From assembly GCF_965233615.1 (NCBI RefSeq), contig NZ_OZ247495.1: a stretch of 64,000 bases of DNA. The stretch is one strand, 5' to 3'. Shown piece by piece: positions 13,477 to 21,167 of this stretch. Source of the stretch: Pelagibius sp028280305. Lineage in GTDB: Bacteria; Pseudomonadota; Alphaproteobacteria; Kiloniellales; Kiloniellaceae. A program made the position numbers and the translations under genes. How positions within the stretch are numbered: position 1 is the stretch's first letter; each line of letters begins with the position of its first letter. The notes under the pieces are model-generated. The model was not told the origin of the DNA. It saw only the letters and a program-made list of their open reading frames with translations, and ran no database searches.

Positions 13477-13490
13477 AAGTCTATACAATT
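13477..13490. promoter_or_regulatory. Putative HutC operator 2, ahead of the ABC importer
   Basis: aaGTCTATACAAtt, sharing GTCTATACA with operator 1. It lies 47 bp before the substrate-binding protein start, and its TACAAT (13484-13489) could double as a -10 element. Suggests co-regulation of importer and catabolic genes. Confidence 0.5.
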
Positions 13491-13536
13491 ATTCAAATGC
13501 CGATAAGCTGCTATCGTCACAACACGGAGTTGCACC

Positions 13537-15099
13537 ATGTCACATATTAATCGGCGTCAGATTCTGGCGTCATCCGTTGCTTTGTCTGTCTTTGCTGCCT
13601 TGCCGCGTGTTGCGCTGGCCGGTGGGCATAGCGACACGTTGCGTGTCGCAATCGCTGGTGAGACAGGGGATCTTGACCTCTTACAGAACGTCTCAACCCT
13701 GTCATCTTACACCGTCGTTTTTGATGGTTTGATCCATTACGGTCCGGGTGGTTCTCTTGAACCCGGCTTGGCAACCGCATGGCGTGTTGCCGATGATGGA
13801 CTTTCCATCACTTTTGACCTGCGTGAAGGGGTGATGTTCTCTGACGGCGAGCCGTTCAATGCTGAGGCTGCCAAATGGAACCTTGAACGTTGGATGGGCG
13901 CGGAGGATTTCTCTTGGATTGGGATTTCCGACGCCTATGACAGCATCGTCATCAACAGCGCAACTCAGATCACTGTGAATCTGTCTCGGCCGGTTCCCGC
14001 CGCTCTTCTTGAGCTTACGATCGTTCGTCCGGTGCGGTTCCTGTCGCCAAAGGCAGTGAGCGCTGACGGGGCGCAAGTCGCGCCAATTGGGACTGGTCCT
14101 TGGGTTGTCGAAAGCCACTCTTCGAGCGAAACGAACTTGGTGCGCAACGATGACTATTGGGGCGACAAGCCTTCCTTCTCGCGCATTGAACTCAAAGTGG
14201 TGCCCGACGAGCTGGCGCGGGCCAATGCTTTGCGGGCCGGAGAGCTTGATGTGATCGGCGGGGACTGGATCGCACCGCTTTCACCGCGTCGCGCCAAAGC
14301 TCTTGAGCGCGAGGGCATGACCATCGTGGCTGAGCCTGGAACGGCGACCACCATCCTCGGCTTCTCTCCTCAATCTGCAATCATGCAGGATAAGGGTGTC
14401 CGTGAGGCTATTTTCCTGGGTATCGACCGCGCTGCTGTCTCAACGGTGCTTTTTGAGGGCTATGCCGACCCGACCGTTGATATCTTCCCGATGACCGTCC
14501 CGACAGCTGGTGTGCGTCGCGATGTTCCCGTACGCGACATCGCTGCCGCTCAGGGCGCGCTTGAAGCTGCTGGATGGACGAACAGCGGATCGGGCTGGAC
14601 GAAAGATGGCGCAGCACTGGAGATTGATTTCCTTGTCTCTGAGGAAACATTCCCTGGTTCTCGCCGTATTGCCGAGATGATCCAAGCCATGCTGACGGAG
14701 GTCGGTTTTGAGGTGAAGATTTCATCGGTTGACAATGCGACGATGCATGATCGCCGTCCGGCCTTTGACTACGATCTGACGTTCTTTGGCACATATGGTG
14801 CGCCATATGATCCACATGGCTCGCTGAGCAACTCGTTCTCCTCGGTCATCGATACCGGACCGGATGGAAAGATTTACGTGTCTGATGAGTTGGACGAGGT
14901 CGTTCTTGGCGCTCTGGAGGCTTCCGGCGAAGCTCAGGAAACCGCCATGCAAGGGGTCTACGACTGGGTTTATGACAATGTGGCGGCTTGCCCACTCGTG
15001 GTCAATCAGCGGCTCTGGGCCGTGCATCCGAGGGTGCAGGGCTTCAGTCTTCCGGCAACTGACTACGACATTCCCTACAAGGGCTTGTCGCTGACCTAA
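13537..15099 (+). CDS. NikA/DppA-type ABC transporter substrate-binding protein
   Basis: Periplasmic binding protein of solute-binding family 5 (peptide/nickel type). The N-terminus NRRQILASSV...ALA has a twin-arginine look with cleavage near residue 28. Family landmarks: GTGPWVV, NDDYWGDKP, GELDVIGG, REAIFLGIDR and GAPYDPHGSLS. The last motif and RPVRFLSP resemble E. coli NikA (as I recall it), which binds Ni-(L-His)2; tyrosine, arginine and tryptophan positions seem kept, but the extra histidine ligand is not. The substrate is unknown; linkage to hut suggests histidine, an imidazole compound, a His peptide or a metal-histidine complex. 520 residues. First gene of the importer operon. Confidence 0.85.
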   Translation: MSHINRRQILASSVALSVFAALPRVALAGGHSDTLRVAIAGETGDLDLLQNVSTLSSYTVVFDGLIHYGPGGSLEPGLATAWRVADDGLSITFDLREGVMFSDGEPFNAEAAKWNLERWMGAEDFSWIGISDAYDSIVINSATQITVNLSRPVPAALLELTIVRPVRFLSPKAVSADGAQVAPIGTGPWVVESHSSSETNLVRNDDYWGDKPSFSRIELKVVPDELARANALRAGELDVIGGDWIAPLSPRRAKALEREGMTIVAEPGTATTILGFSPQSAIMQDKGVREAIFLGIDRAAVSTVLFEGYADPTVDIFPMTVPTAGVRRDVPVRDIAAAQGALEAAGWTNSGSGWTKDGAALEIDFLVSEETFPGSRRIAEMIQAMLTEVGFEVKISSVDNATMHDRRPAFDYDLTFFGTYGAPYDPHGSLSNSFSSVIDTGPDGKIYVSDELDEVVLGALEASGEAQETAMQGVYDWVYDNVAACPLVVNQRLWAVHPRVQGFSLPATDYDIPYKGLSLT

Positions 15100-15119
15100 G
15101 AGTGAAAGGGCAAGGACCG

Positions 15120-16061
15120 ATGCTACGCATGTTCCTGCGACGGGCGAGCCTTGCCCTCCTTCTTATGGCGGCTGCCACCGCGCTAACCTTTGCGCTTGTG
15201 ACAGCCGCTCCTGGCAATGTTGCGGCCTTGATTGCTGAAAGAGCCGCTGGCGCTGGTGCGGATGCACAAATGATCGAGCGCATTGCCGACGAGCTTGGTT
15301 TGAACGATCCGCTCTACATCCGCTATGCTCGGTGGCTGGGTGGTGCCTTGAACGGCGATTTCGGCACATCGCTGCGCACCGGTAACTCGATTGCTGAGGA
15401 GTTCCGGGAGCGCATTCCGGTCACGGCATTGCTTCTGGCTGGCGGCGGTGTTCTGGCGCTGATTTATTCTGTGTCCCTGGGTCTTTGGGGTGCTTCATCC
15501 AACGGGGGTATCGCTGACCGTGTGCTGCATGGCGTTGCGCTTGTAGGTGCCTCAACGCCCAACTTCTTTGTTGCGGCGCTTCTGGTGATCGTTTTTGCGG
15601 TTGGCCTCGGTTGGGTTCCCAGCTTCGGGGTCTACGGTTGGACATCCTGGATACTGCCCTGCGTTACCATCGCTTTGTTTCCCGGCTCCGTTCTGGCGCG
15701 CGTGGTGCGGGTCAATCTTCAAGAGACCATGGCACGTCCCTTCGCTACCACAGGGTTCGCCAAGGGCATGAACCGGGGTGAAGTGTTGGTTCGCGAAGCG
15801 TTGCCCAATATCGCCATTCCCTATGTGACGACGCTGGGTGCGCAGTTCACATTGATGATTATTGGCGCGATTGTGGTCGAGCGGGTCTTTGGCCTGAGCG
15901 GTATCGGGTCCTTCTTTATCGAGGCCATTCGTTTTCGCGACTTTATTGGCATGCAGGCTGTGCTGGCTCTCTTCGTGGTCTTTTTTGTCAGCGTCAATCT
16001 GTTCGTGGACCTCATTGTTATGCTGATCGATCCGCGTCTGCGTCGCGCGAGGAGGGCTTGA
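15120..16061 (+). CDS. ABC transporter permease (NikB/DppB type)
   Basis: Inner-membrane permease, about 313 residues and six hydrophobic segments. Typical DppB features: N-terminal amphipathic helix (MFLRRASLALLLM region), DPLYIRYARWLGGALNGDFG, and the EAA-type loop EVLVREALPNIAIPYVTTLG. The ATG at 15120 follows an AAGGA site; an in-frame GTG at 15102 is less likely. Follows the binding protein by 20 bp and is followed after 2 bp by the second permease. Confidence 0.88.
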   Translation: MLRMFLRRASLALLLMAAATALTFALVTAAPGNVAALIAERAAGAGADAQMIERIADELGLNDPLYIRYARWLGGALNGDFGTSLRTGNSIAEEFRERIPVTALLLAGGGVLALIYSVSLGLWGASSNGGIADRVLHGVALVGASTPNFFVAALLVIVFAVGLGWVPSFGVYGWTSWILPCVTIALFPGSVLARVVRVNLQETMARPFATTGFAKGMNRGEVLVREALPNIAIPYVTTLGAQFTLMIIGAIVVERVFGLSGIGSFFIEAIRFRDFIGMQAVLALFVVFFVSVNLFVDLIVMLIDPRLRRARRA

Positions 16062-16062
16062 T

Positions 16063-16968
16063 ATGCAGCTCCCAAAGCTTCCTTGGCTGGTTCTCACGCC
16101 TGCGCTTGTGTTTGTCCTTGTGGGTATCTTTGCCCCGCTTTTGATGACACATGACCCTGCAGGTCAGGACTATACGGCAATCCTGCAAGGCCCTTCCTTC
16201 GCCCATTGGCTTGGTACCGACTATCTTGGTCGCGATTTGTGGACGCGCATGATCGGCGGCGCGCGAACCTCGCTCGTGGCCATGGCGTTTGTTCTTGTCG
16301 CCGCACTGAGCATAGGCGTGGTGATTGGTTCCCTGGCCGGATATGTCGGTGGTCTTGCAGAGACGGTGTTGATCTCGCTGATCGACATCGCGCTTGCCTT
16401 GCCGTCGCTGGTCATAGCGCTGGCGCTGATGGGCGTGTTTTCCGGCGAAAACTTCGACTGGCTCAGTGACTATTGGAAAATGATCCTGGCCCTAACGCTG
16501 GCGTGGTGGGCCAACTATGCGAGGATGAGTCGCGCGGTTGTGGTCGCCGAGTTGCAGCAGCCTTACATCGAAGCAGCCCGCGTCATGGGTGCCTCGCACC
16601 TGTGGATTTTCATCCGCCATATCTTACCCAATGTCCTGGGTCTGGTGGTGGTTTACGCCTCTGCCGATGCCGGAGCATTGGTCCTTGCCATTGCCACACT
16701 GTCTTTCCTCGGCTTGGGCGTGGCACCGCCGATCCCGGAGTGGGGGCAGATGCTGGTCGACGGAATGGGCTACATTGAGGATCATCCAAGCCTCGTTATC
16801 ATTCCTGGCCTTGCGCTCACGGCGGTTGTGGTCAGCTTCAACCTGCTGGGCGAAGCCTTCGCGCTGCAAAAGGTGCCACGCACCCTGAAGGGGTATGCTT
16901 TGAGCCGCAAGCGTAGGGCGCGCAAAAGTGAGGAACTTGCACGCCTGGCCGAGGAGAGCAGATCATGA
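16063..16968 (+). CDS. ABC transporter permease (NikC/DppC type)
   Basis: Partner permease of 301 residues. LGTDYLGRDLWTRMIGGARTSL near residue 48 is the DppC-type signature, and the EAA loop EAARVMGASHLWIFIRHILPN is present. The C-terminal tail is long and basic (SRKRRARKSEELARLAEE). It overlaps the next ATPase gene by 4 nt (ATGA). Confidence 0.88.
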   Translation: MQLPKLPWLVLTPALVFVLVGIFAPLLMTHDPAGQDYTAILQGPSFAHWLGTDYLGRDLWTRMIGGARTSLVAMAFVLVAALSIGVVIGSLAGYVGGLAETVLISLIDIALALPSLVIALALMGVFSGENFDWLSDYWKMILALTLAWWANYARMSRAVVVAELQQPYIEAARVMGASHLWIFIRHILPNVLGLVVVYASADAGALVLAIATLSFLGLGVAPPIPEWGQMLVDGMGYIEDHPSLVIIPGLALTAVVVSFNLLGEAFALQKVPRTLKGYALSRKRRARKSEELARLAEESRS

Positions 16969-17978
16969 GTGAGCCAAAGACAGTCTACGCGGTCGAAGAC
17001 CTTGTTATCGACCTATATACGCCCTCGGCCTCAGTACGTGCCGTCGATGGAGTCAGCATAGCTGTCCATGCCGGCGAAACACTTGCCATTGTCGGCGAAA
17101 GCGGTTCGGGTAAGACGGTTATGACCCTGGCCCCGCTTGGTCTGATGCCTGAAGGTGTGACAATTGATATTGCGGGGTCGGCGCGTGCGGCAGACCGTGA
17201 TCTGGTGACTCTGTCGCCCAAAGAGCTGTCGAGACTGCGAGGCGGTCAGTTTGGTGTGATCTTCCAGGACCCGATGAGTGCGCTCAATCCAACCCTGAAG
17301 ATAGGTCCGCAATTGGCCGAGCAAGCGCGGCGTTTTGCCGGGCTCTCACCGCAGGCATCTCGCCAGGAAGCGATCTCGCTTTTGGCGCGAACGGGTATCC
17401 CCGACCCTGAAGACCGCTATGATCGTTATCCCCATGAGCTTTCCGGCGGAATGTTGCAGAGGGCCATGATCGCGTTAGCGCTGGCGGCCAAACCTCGTGT
17501 TTTGATCGCCGATGAACCCACAACGGCGCTGGATGCTACTGTTCAGGCGCAAATCCTCGCTCTTCTGCGGCAGATTCAGGAAGAGGATGGCATCTCCGTT
17601 GTTCTCATTACACATGACATCGGGGCTGTCTCCGTGCTCGCTGACCGTGTGGTTGTCTTATACGCTGGTCGTGTTGCTGAGGAAGGTAGCGCCATCGATG
17701 TGCTGACCTCACCCGTGCACCCTTACACAAAAGGTCTGCTTGCCTCGGTCCCCGATTTTCGATCCGAGACAGCAACCGGAACGCGGGAAATTCCAGGGCT
17801 TCCGCCCGATCAGACTCGTCTTGAACCTGGATGTCGTTTTGCAGATCGCTGCAATTTGGTTGAACCGTCGTGCCGCGCGAAGCGTCCGGAATTGACACAT
17901 GTTGGCGGAGCACACGTGCCCCATCGGGCCGCTTGCCCAGTTGTGATAGGGGCCGAGGGAGTTCGCACACATGCTTGA
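16965..17978 (+). CDS. ABC transporter ATP-binding protein (NikD/DppD type)
   Basis: Cytoplasmic ATPase of the importer, 337 residues. Walker A GESGSGKT (about 44-51), Q-loop FQDPMSALNP, signature LSGGMLQRAMIALAL, Walker B VLIADEPTTALD. The C-terminal oligopeptide-transporter extension with GCRFADRCNLVEPSC is present, typical for family-5 importers. Overlaps the next gene by 8 nt. Confidence 0.9.
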   Translation: MSEPKTVYAVEDLVIDLYTPSASVRAVDGVSIAVHAGETLAIVGESGSGKTVMTLAPLGLMPEGVTIDIAGSARAADRDLVTLSPKELSRLRGGQFGVIFQDPMSALNPTLKIGPQLAEQARRFAGLSPQASRQEAISLLARTGIPDPEDRYDRYPHELSGGMLQRAMIALALAAKPRVLIADEPTTALDATVQAQILALLRQIQEEDGISVVLITHDIGAVSVLADRVVVLYAGRVAEEGSAIDVLTSPVHPYTKGLLASVPDFRSETATGTREIPGLPPDQTRLEPGCRFADRCNLVEPSCRAKRPELTHVGGAHVPHRAACPVVIGAEGVRTHA

Positions 17979-18993
17979 TGCATCCAACACGCAACCAACC
18001 GGTGGGGCTGAGAGCGCGCAGCTTGGCCACGCTATTGAGGTGGAAGACCTTAAGGTTCACTTCAAAACGTCGACGGGCTTGGTGCGCGCTGTAGACGGTG
18101 TCGATCTATCGATCGAACGTGGGGCGTTTCACGGCATTGTTGGCGAGTCCGGTTGCGGAAAGACAACGCTGGCACGAGCGATCACCGGTCTTCAGTCTGC
18201 GACCTCAGGTAATGTGCGAATACTGGGGCGAGATCGGGCTGAGTGGCAATCTCAAGATCGAAAGGGATTTGCCCGTACCGTCCAGTTTGTTTTCCAAGAT
18301 CCGCTTGGCTCGATGAGCCGTCGGCAGTCCGTTCTTCAGACGCTGGAAGAACCGCTGCTCATACACGGCGTTGGCCCGGCTTCGGAGAGGCGGCGCAGAA
18401 TTGATGAGCTTTTGGATCTGGTTGCATTGCCTACATCCGTTCTTGACCGTCTGCCGCGTTCTCTTTCGGGTGGTCAGCGTCAGCGCATCTCGGTTGCGCG
18501 AGCCCTGGCCCTGGACCCCAAGCTCCTGATTTGCGACGAGCCGCTATCGGCACTGGATGTGTCGGTTCGGGCGCAGATTGTGAATCTGTTCGCCCGCCTT
18601 CAAGAGCAGCTTGGCCTGACCATCGTCATTGTCGCCCACGACCTTGCCATCGTACGTGAGGTCTGCTCGGCCGTCACCGTCATGTATCTCGGTCAGGTTG
18701 CCGAAGAGGGTGCAGCACGGCCTCTGTTTGCTGATCCGGCACACCCATATTCTCAAGCGTTGCTGTCGGCCGTGCCATCGCCTGACCCCCGGATCGAAGC
18801 GGAACGCGCCCGCGTTCTTTTGGAAGGAGATCCGCCTTCTCCGCTTAACCCGCCCCCGGGCTGCCGGTTTGCAAGCCGTTGTCCGGTGGCCGTGGCTGAC
18901 TGTGGACAAAGCGTTCCACATCTTCGAGCAGTACGCCACGCAGGCCGTGCAGCCTGTCATTTGGCCGATATGTCTGGGCATCCAATCCTCTGA
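17971..18993 (+). CDS. ABC transporter ATP-binding protein (NikE/DppF type)
   Basis: Second ATPase, 340 residues. Walker A GESGCGKTTLARAITG, Q-loop FQDPLGSMSRRQ, signature LSGGQRQRISVARAL, Walker B LLICDEPLSALD, and the C-terminal GCRFASRCPVAVADC cysteine motif. It begins inside the previous gene and its stop shares one base with the following repressor, so all five importer genes and the regulator form one unit. Confidence 0.9.
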   Translation: MLDASNTQPTGGAESAQLGHAIEVEDLKVHFKTSTGLVRAVDGVDLSIERGAFHGIVGESGCGKTTLARAITGLQSATSGNVRILGRDRAEWQSQDRKGFARTVQFVFQDPLGSMSRRQSVLQTLEEPLLIHGVGPASERRRRIDELLDLVALPTSVLDRLPRSLSGGQRQRISVARALALDPKLLICDEPLSALDVSVRAQIVNLFARLQEQLGLTIVIVAHDLAIVREVCSAVTVMYLGQVAEEGAARPLFADPAHPYSQALLSAVPSPDPRIEAERARVLLEGDPPSPLNPPPGCRFASRCPVAVADCGQSVPHLRAVRHAGRAACHLADMSGHPIL

Positions 18994-19745
18994 TGGGCGG
19001 CGAGCATCCAGTGGGTAAGTCGCTCAGCCTACATGCTCGTATCCGTGCCGATATTGAAGCTCGGATTCTATCGGGAGAGTGGCCTCCAGGCCATCGTGTT
19101 CCCCCGGAAATCGAGTTGATGGAGCGCTGGAATTGTTCGCGCATGACCGTCAATAAGGCGATGGTGGCGTTGGCCGCCCAAGGGCTCGTTCGGCGAAACC
19201 GCCGTGCGGGAACCATTGTTGCGCACCCCAGGATACAGGCAGCTGTTCTGTCGATTCCTGACGTTCGTGCCGAAGCTGAAGCGAATGCACGATCGTATGC
19301 GTTTGGTATTCTGTGTGACGAACTTCGCGCACCGTGTTGTGTCCATCTGGGCGCTGAGGGCCACCATATGGGCAGAAGCCGGTTTGTTCGATCACTCCAC
19401 AGCGTTGACGAACGACCTGTCATGCTGGAGGAGCGTCATATCTTCCTGGACACCGTTCCTATGGCCGAAGCGGCTGATTTTTCTTCTGACTCGCCCAGCA
19501 GTTGGCTGATTGCGCATGTTCCTTGGACGGAAGCCGAGCACCGGATAAGCGCGTGTGATGCTGATGCCGAGACAGCGGCCTGGCTGGAGGCTCCAACTGG
19601 AGCAGCGTGCCTGGTCCTTGAGCGGCGTACGCGTCGAGGGCAAGAAACGGTGACCATTGTACGGCAGGTCTTCAGGAGTGATGCCGTCGACCTCACCGCA
19701 CGGTTTCAACCCAGTGGGCATGATACGCTGCCGCATCAGACCTGA
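18993..19745 (+). CDS. GntR/HutC-family transcriptional regulator
   Basis: Second HutC-type repressor of the island, 250 residues. Winged helix-turn-helix at about 10-75 (MERWNCSRMTVNKAMVAL is the recognition part), then a UTRA domain (about 95-240: RPVMLEERHI, FQPSGHD). Clearly diverged from the first HutC. It overlaps the ATPase by 1 nt (TGATG), so it is likely the autoregulated repressor of the importer operon. The inducer could be urocanate or the transported compound; this is inference. Confidence 0.85.
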   Translation: MGGEHPVGKSLSLHARIRADIEARILSGEWPPGHRVPPEIELMERWNCSRMTVNKAMVALAAQGLVRRNRRAGTIVAHPRIQAAVLSIPDVRAEAEANARSYAFGILCDELRAPCCVHLGAEGHHMGRSRFVRSLHSVDERPVMLEERHIFLDTVPMAEAADFSSDSPSSWLIAHVPWTEAEHRISACDADAETAAWLEAPTGAACLVLERRTRRGQETVTIVRQVFRSDAVDLTARFQPSGHDTLPHQT

Positions 19746-19855
19746 ATTCCGCCGATCTGCTCCATCGGGAGGTTGGGGTTGTCAAATGGGTCGTGCCGCT
19801 ACCCTTCATCCGGCCATACAGTCTGATTGTCACGATTTGTTCGGCCGGTATCGCG

Positions 19856-20357
19856 TCATGATTTCGAAGAAACCTGTACATGTTGGCTGCGAGGCAGTGT
19901 TGCAGTTGCGCGCAGCCCGCCTTTGGTTAGGTTCGACAGGCACACACCACCGCGATGAGCACGGAAGATGGCGCGCGTGATCGGCAGGCCCAGCCCAACC
20001 CCTCCAGTGTCGCGCGACCGCGCGGTTTCCAATCGCGTGAACGGATCGAAGACGTCGGCGCCGATTTCGAGTCCAACGATGCGGTCGGTGTCCTCGCCCA
20101 GGGCGCTGAGCATCAGGATGGGCGGTCCGTCGGAAGCTGCCAGCCGCCGTGCCGCCGCCAGCCCGTCCTCGCCCGGCATCATCACGTCGAGCACCACCAG
20201 ATCGAAGTGGCCAGTCTTCAGATGGACGTCCATCTCGACGGCATCTTTGGCGGCGTGCGCCCGCAAGCCGTTTTTTTAGGTAGCGTGTCACGGCATCGCG
20301 GATCTCGCGATGGTCGTCGACGACGAGGATATGCGGCGTGCCGGTTTGACCTGCCAT
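19856..20357 (-). pseudogene. Response regulator / sensor kinase chimera, frameshifted remnant
   Basis: The first part reads HILVVDDHREIRDAVTRYLKK (phospho-acceptor region of a receiver domain). The frame then shifts at a run of seven T (+ strand, about 20272-20278) and continues as HFDLVVLDVMMPGEDGL...PPILMLSALGEDTDRIVGLEIGAD. At DVFDPF the receiver joins, in frame, RLETARSRDTGGVGLGLPI, the G2 ATP-lid region of a histidine kinase. The DNA-binding domain of the regulator and most of the kinase are thus missing, most simply by one deletion in a regulator-kinase operon. Divergent from the EF-hand gene. Very unlikely to work as a normal regulator. Confidence 0.75.
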
Positions 20358-20412
20358 GTCCGCCTGATAGCGCACCGGGCGCGTCCGCGCGCAGCTTTTT
20401 TGTTTCGCCGTG

Positions 20413-20486
20413 TGTCGCAAGACGGCCGTTTGCGACAGAGCGATACACTTTGCAGGTTTCGAAAGCAGTCTTCTGCGACAGAAGAC
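20413..20486. promoter_or_regulatory. Inverted repeats ahead of the EF-hand gene
   Basis: TGTCGCAA (20413-20420) and TTGCGACA (20430-20437) form a 9-bp-spaced palindrome. GTCTTCTG-cga-CAGAAGAC (20468-20486) is a second hairpin. TGCGACAGA occurs in both (20431 and 20474). These are candidate operators of the lost two-component system or of the EF-hand gene. Confidence 0.4.
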
Positions 20487-20530
20487 CGCCATCTTCGTTC
20501 CATCGTAACGTCAAACGATGAGGTAACGAA

Positions 20531-21046
20531 ATGAAACGCAAGACAATCCTGACCCTGAGCGCCCTGGTCGTCGCCGGTGTTGTTGGTGCTGCTACCCTGC
20601 CTGCCATTGCCGGCGGCTGGGGCCCTCGGGATGGCTGGGGTCCTTGGCAGATGATGCAGCAAATGCGCGGGCCACAGGCGTGTTTCGCGCAGGACCATCG
20701 TCGCGGTCCTCTTGGCCACGGCGCGGCGACCCTCGGGGCTGGGAACGACAATCCGCTCTACCGCTCCTTCGATACGGACGAGAACGGCACGGTGAGCGCC
20801 GCCGAACTCGAAGCAGGAATCGCCGAACTTCATATCAAACATGACGCAAACGGCGACGGCACGCTGTCCCGTGACGAGTTCGTAACCCTCTACGCCGAGG
20901 CCACGCGTAGTTTCGCCGAGTGTCCCTTCGCTATGCTGGACGCCAACGATGACGGCCAACTCAGCGTTGAGGAAATGGCGTTTCCCGCGCAGATGATGGC
21001 GCGCATGCAGAGATGGCACGCGGTCGCCGACGCCGAGCGGCATTGA
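20531..21046 (+). CDS. Secreted EF-hand calcium-binding protein
   Basis: 171 residues with a Sec signal peptide (MKRKTILTLSALVVAGVVG, cleavage after AIA near residue 27). Three EF-hand loops: DTDENGTVSAAE (about 84-95), DANGDGTLSRDE and DANDDGQLSVEE. A Trp/Gly/Met-rich linker follows the signal. Probably a periplasmic calcium sensor or buffer. It sits between a two-component remnant and a truncated cytochrome b561 gene, a neighbourhood I know from related bacteria in which such proteins go with a b-type cytochrome. No terminator is seen behind it. Confidence 0.8.
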   Translation: MKRKTILTLSALVVAGVVGAATLPAIAGGWGPRDGWGPWQMMQQMRGPQACFAQDHRRGPLGHGAATLGAGNDNPLYRSFDTDENGTVSAAELEAGIAELHIKHDANGDGTLSRDEFVTLYAEATRSFAECPFAMLDANDDGQLSVEEMAFPAQMMARMQRWHAVADAERH

Positions 21047-21107
21047 GACGGGGTTGGGTTGGTGCCTCAGGGGTGCCGGCCCGCCGATCGGGACAGGAAG
21101 CTGATCC

Positions 21108-21167
21108 ATGACCACCTGGAAAATCACTCCTCAAGGATACTCCGCCACCCAGATCACATTGCACTAG
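21108..21167 (+). pseudogene. Truncated cytochrome b561-like gene start
   Basis: After an AGGAAG ribosome site, ATG opens MTTWKITPQGYSATQITLH and the reading stops at TAG exactly where the IS630 element begins (TA 21165-21166). The pattern W-x-T-x-GYS-x-x-QI-x-LH matches the N-terminus of cytochrome b561/Ni-hydrogenase cytochrome b proteins, where the next residue is usually Trp and the first heme helix starts. The rest of the gene is absent from the window. Identification rests on 19 residues. Confidence 0.5.
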
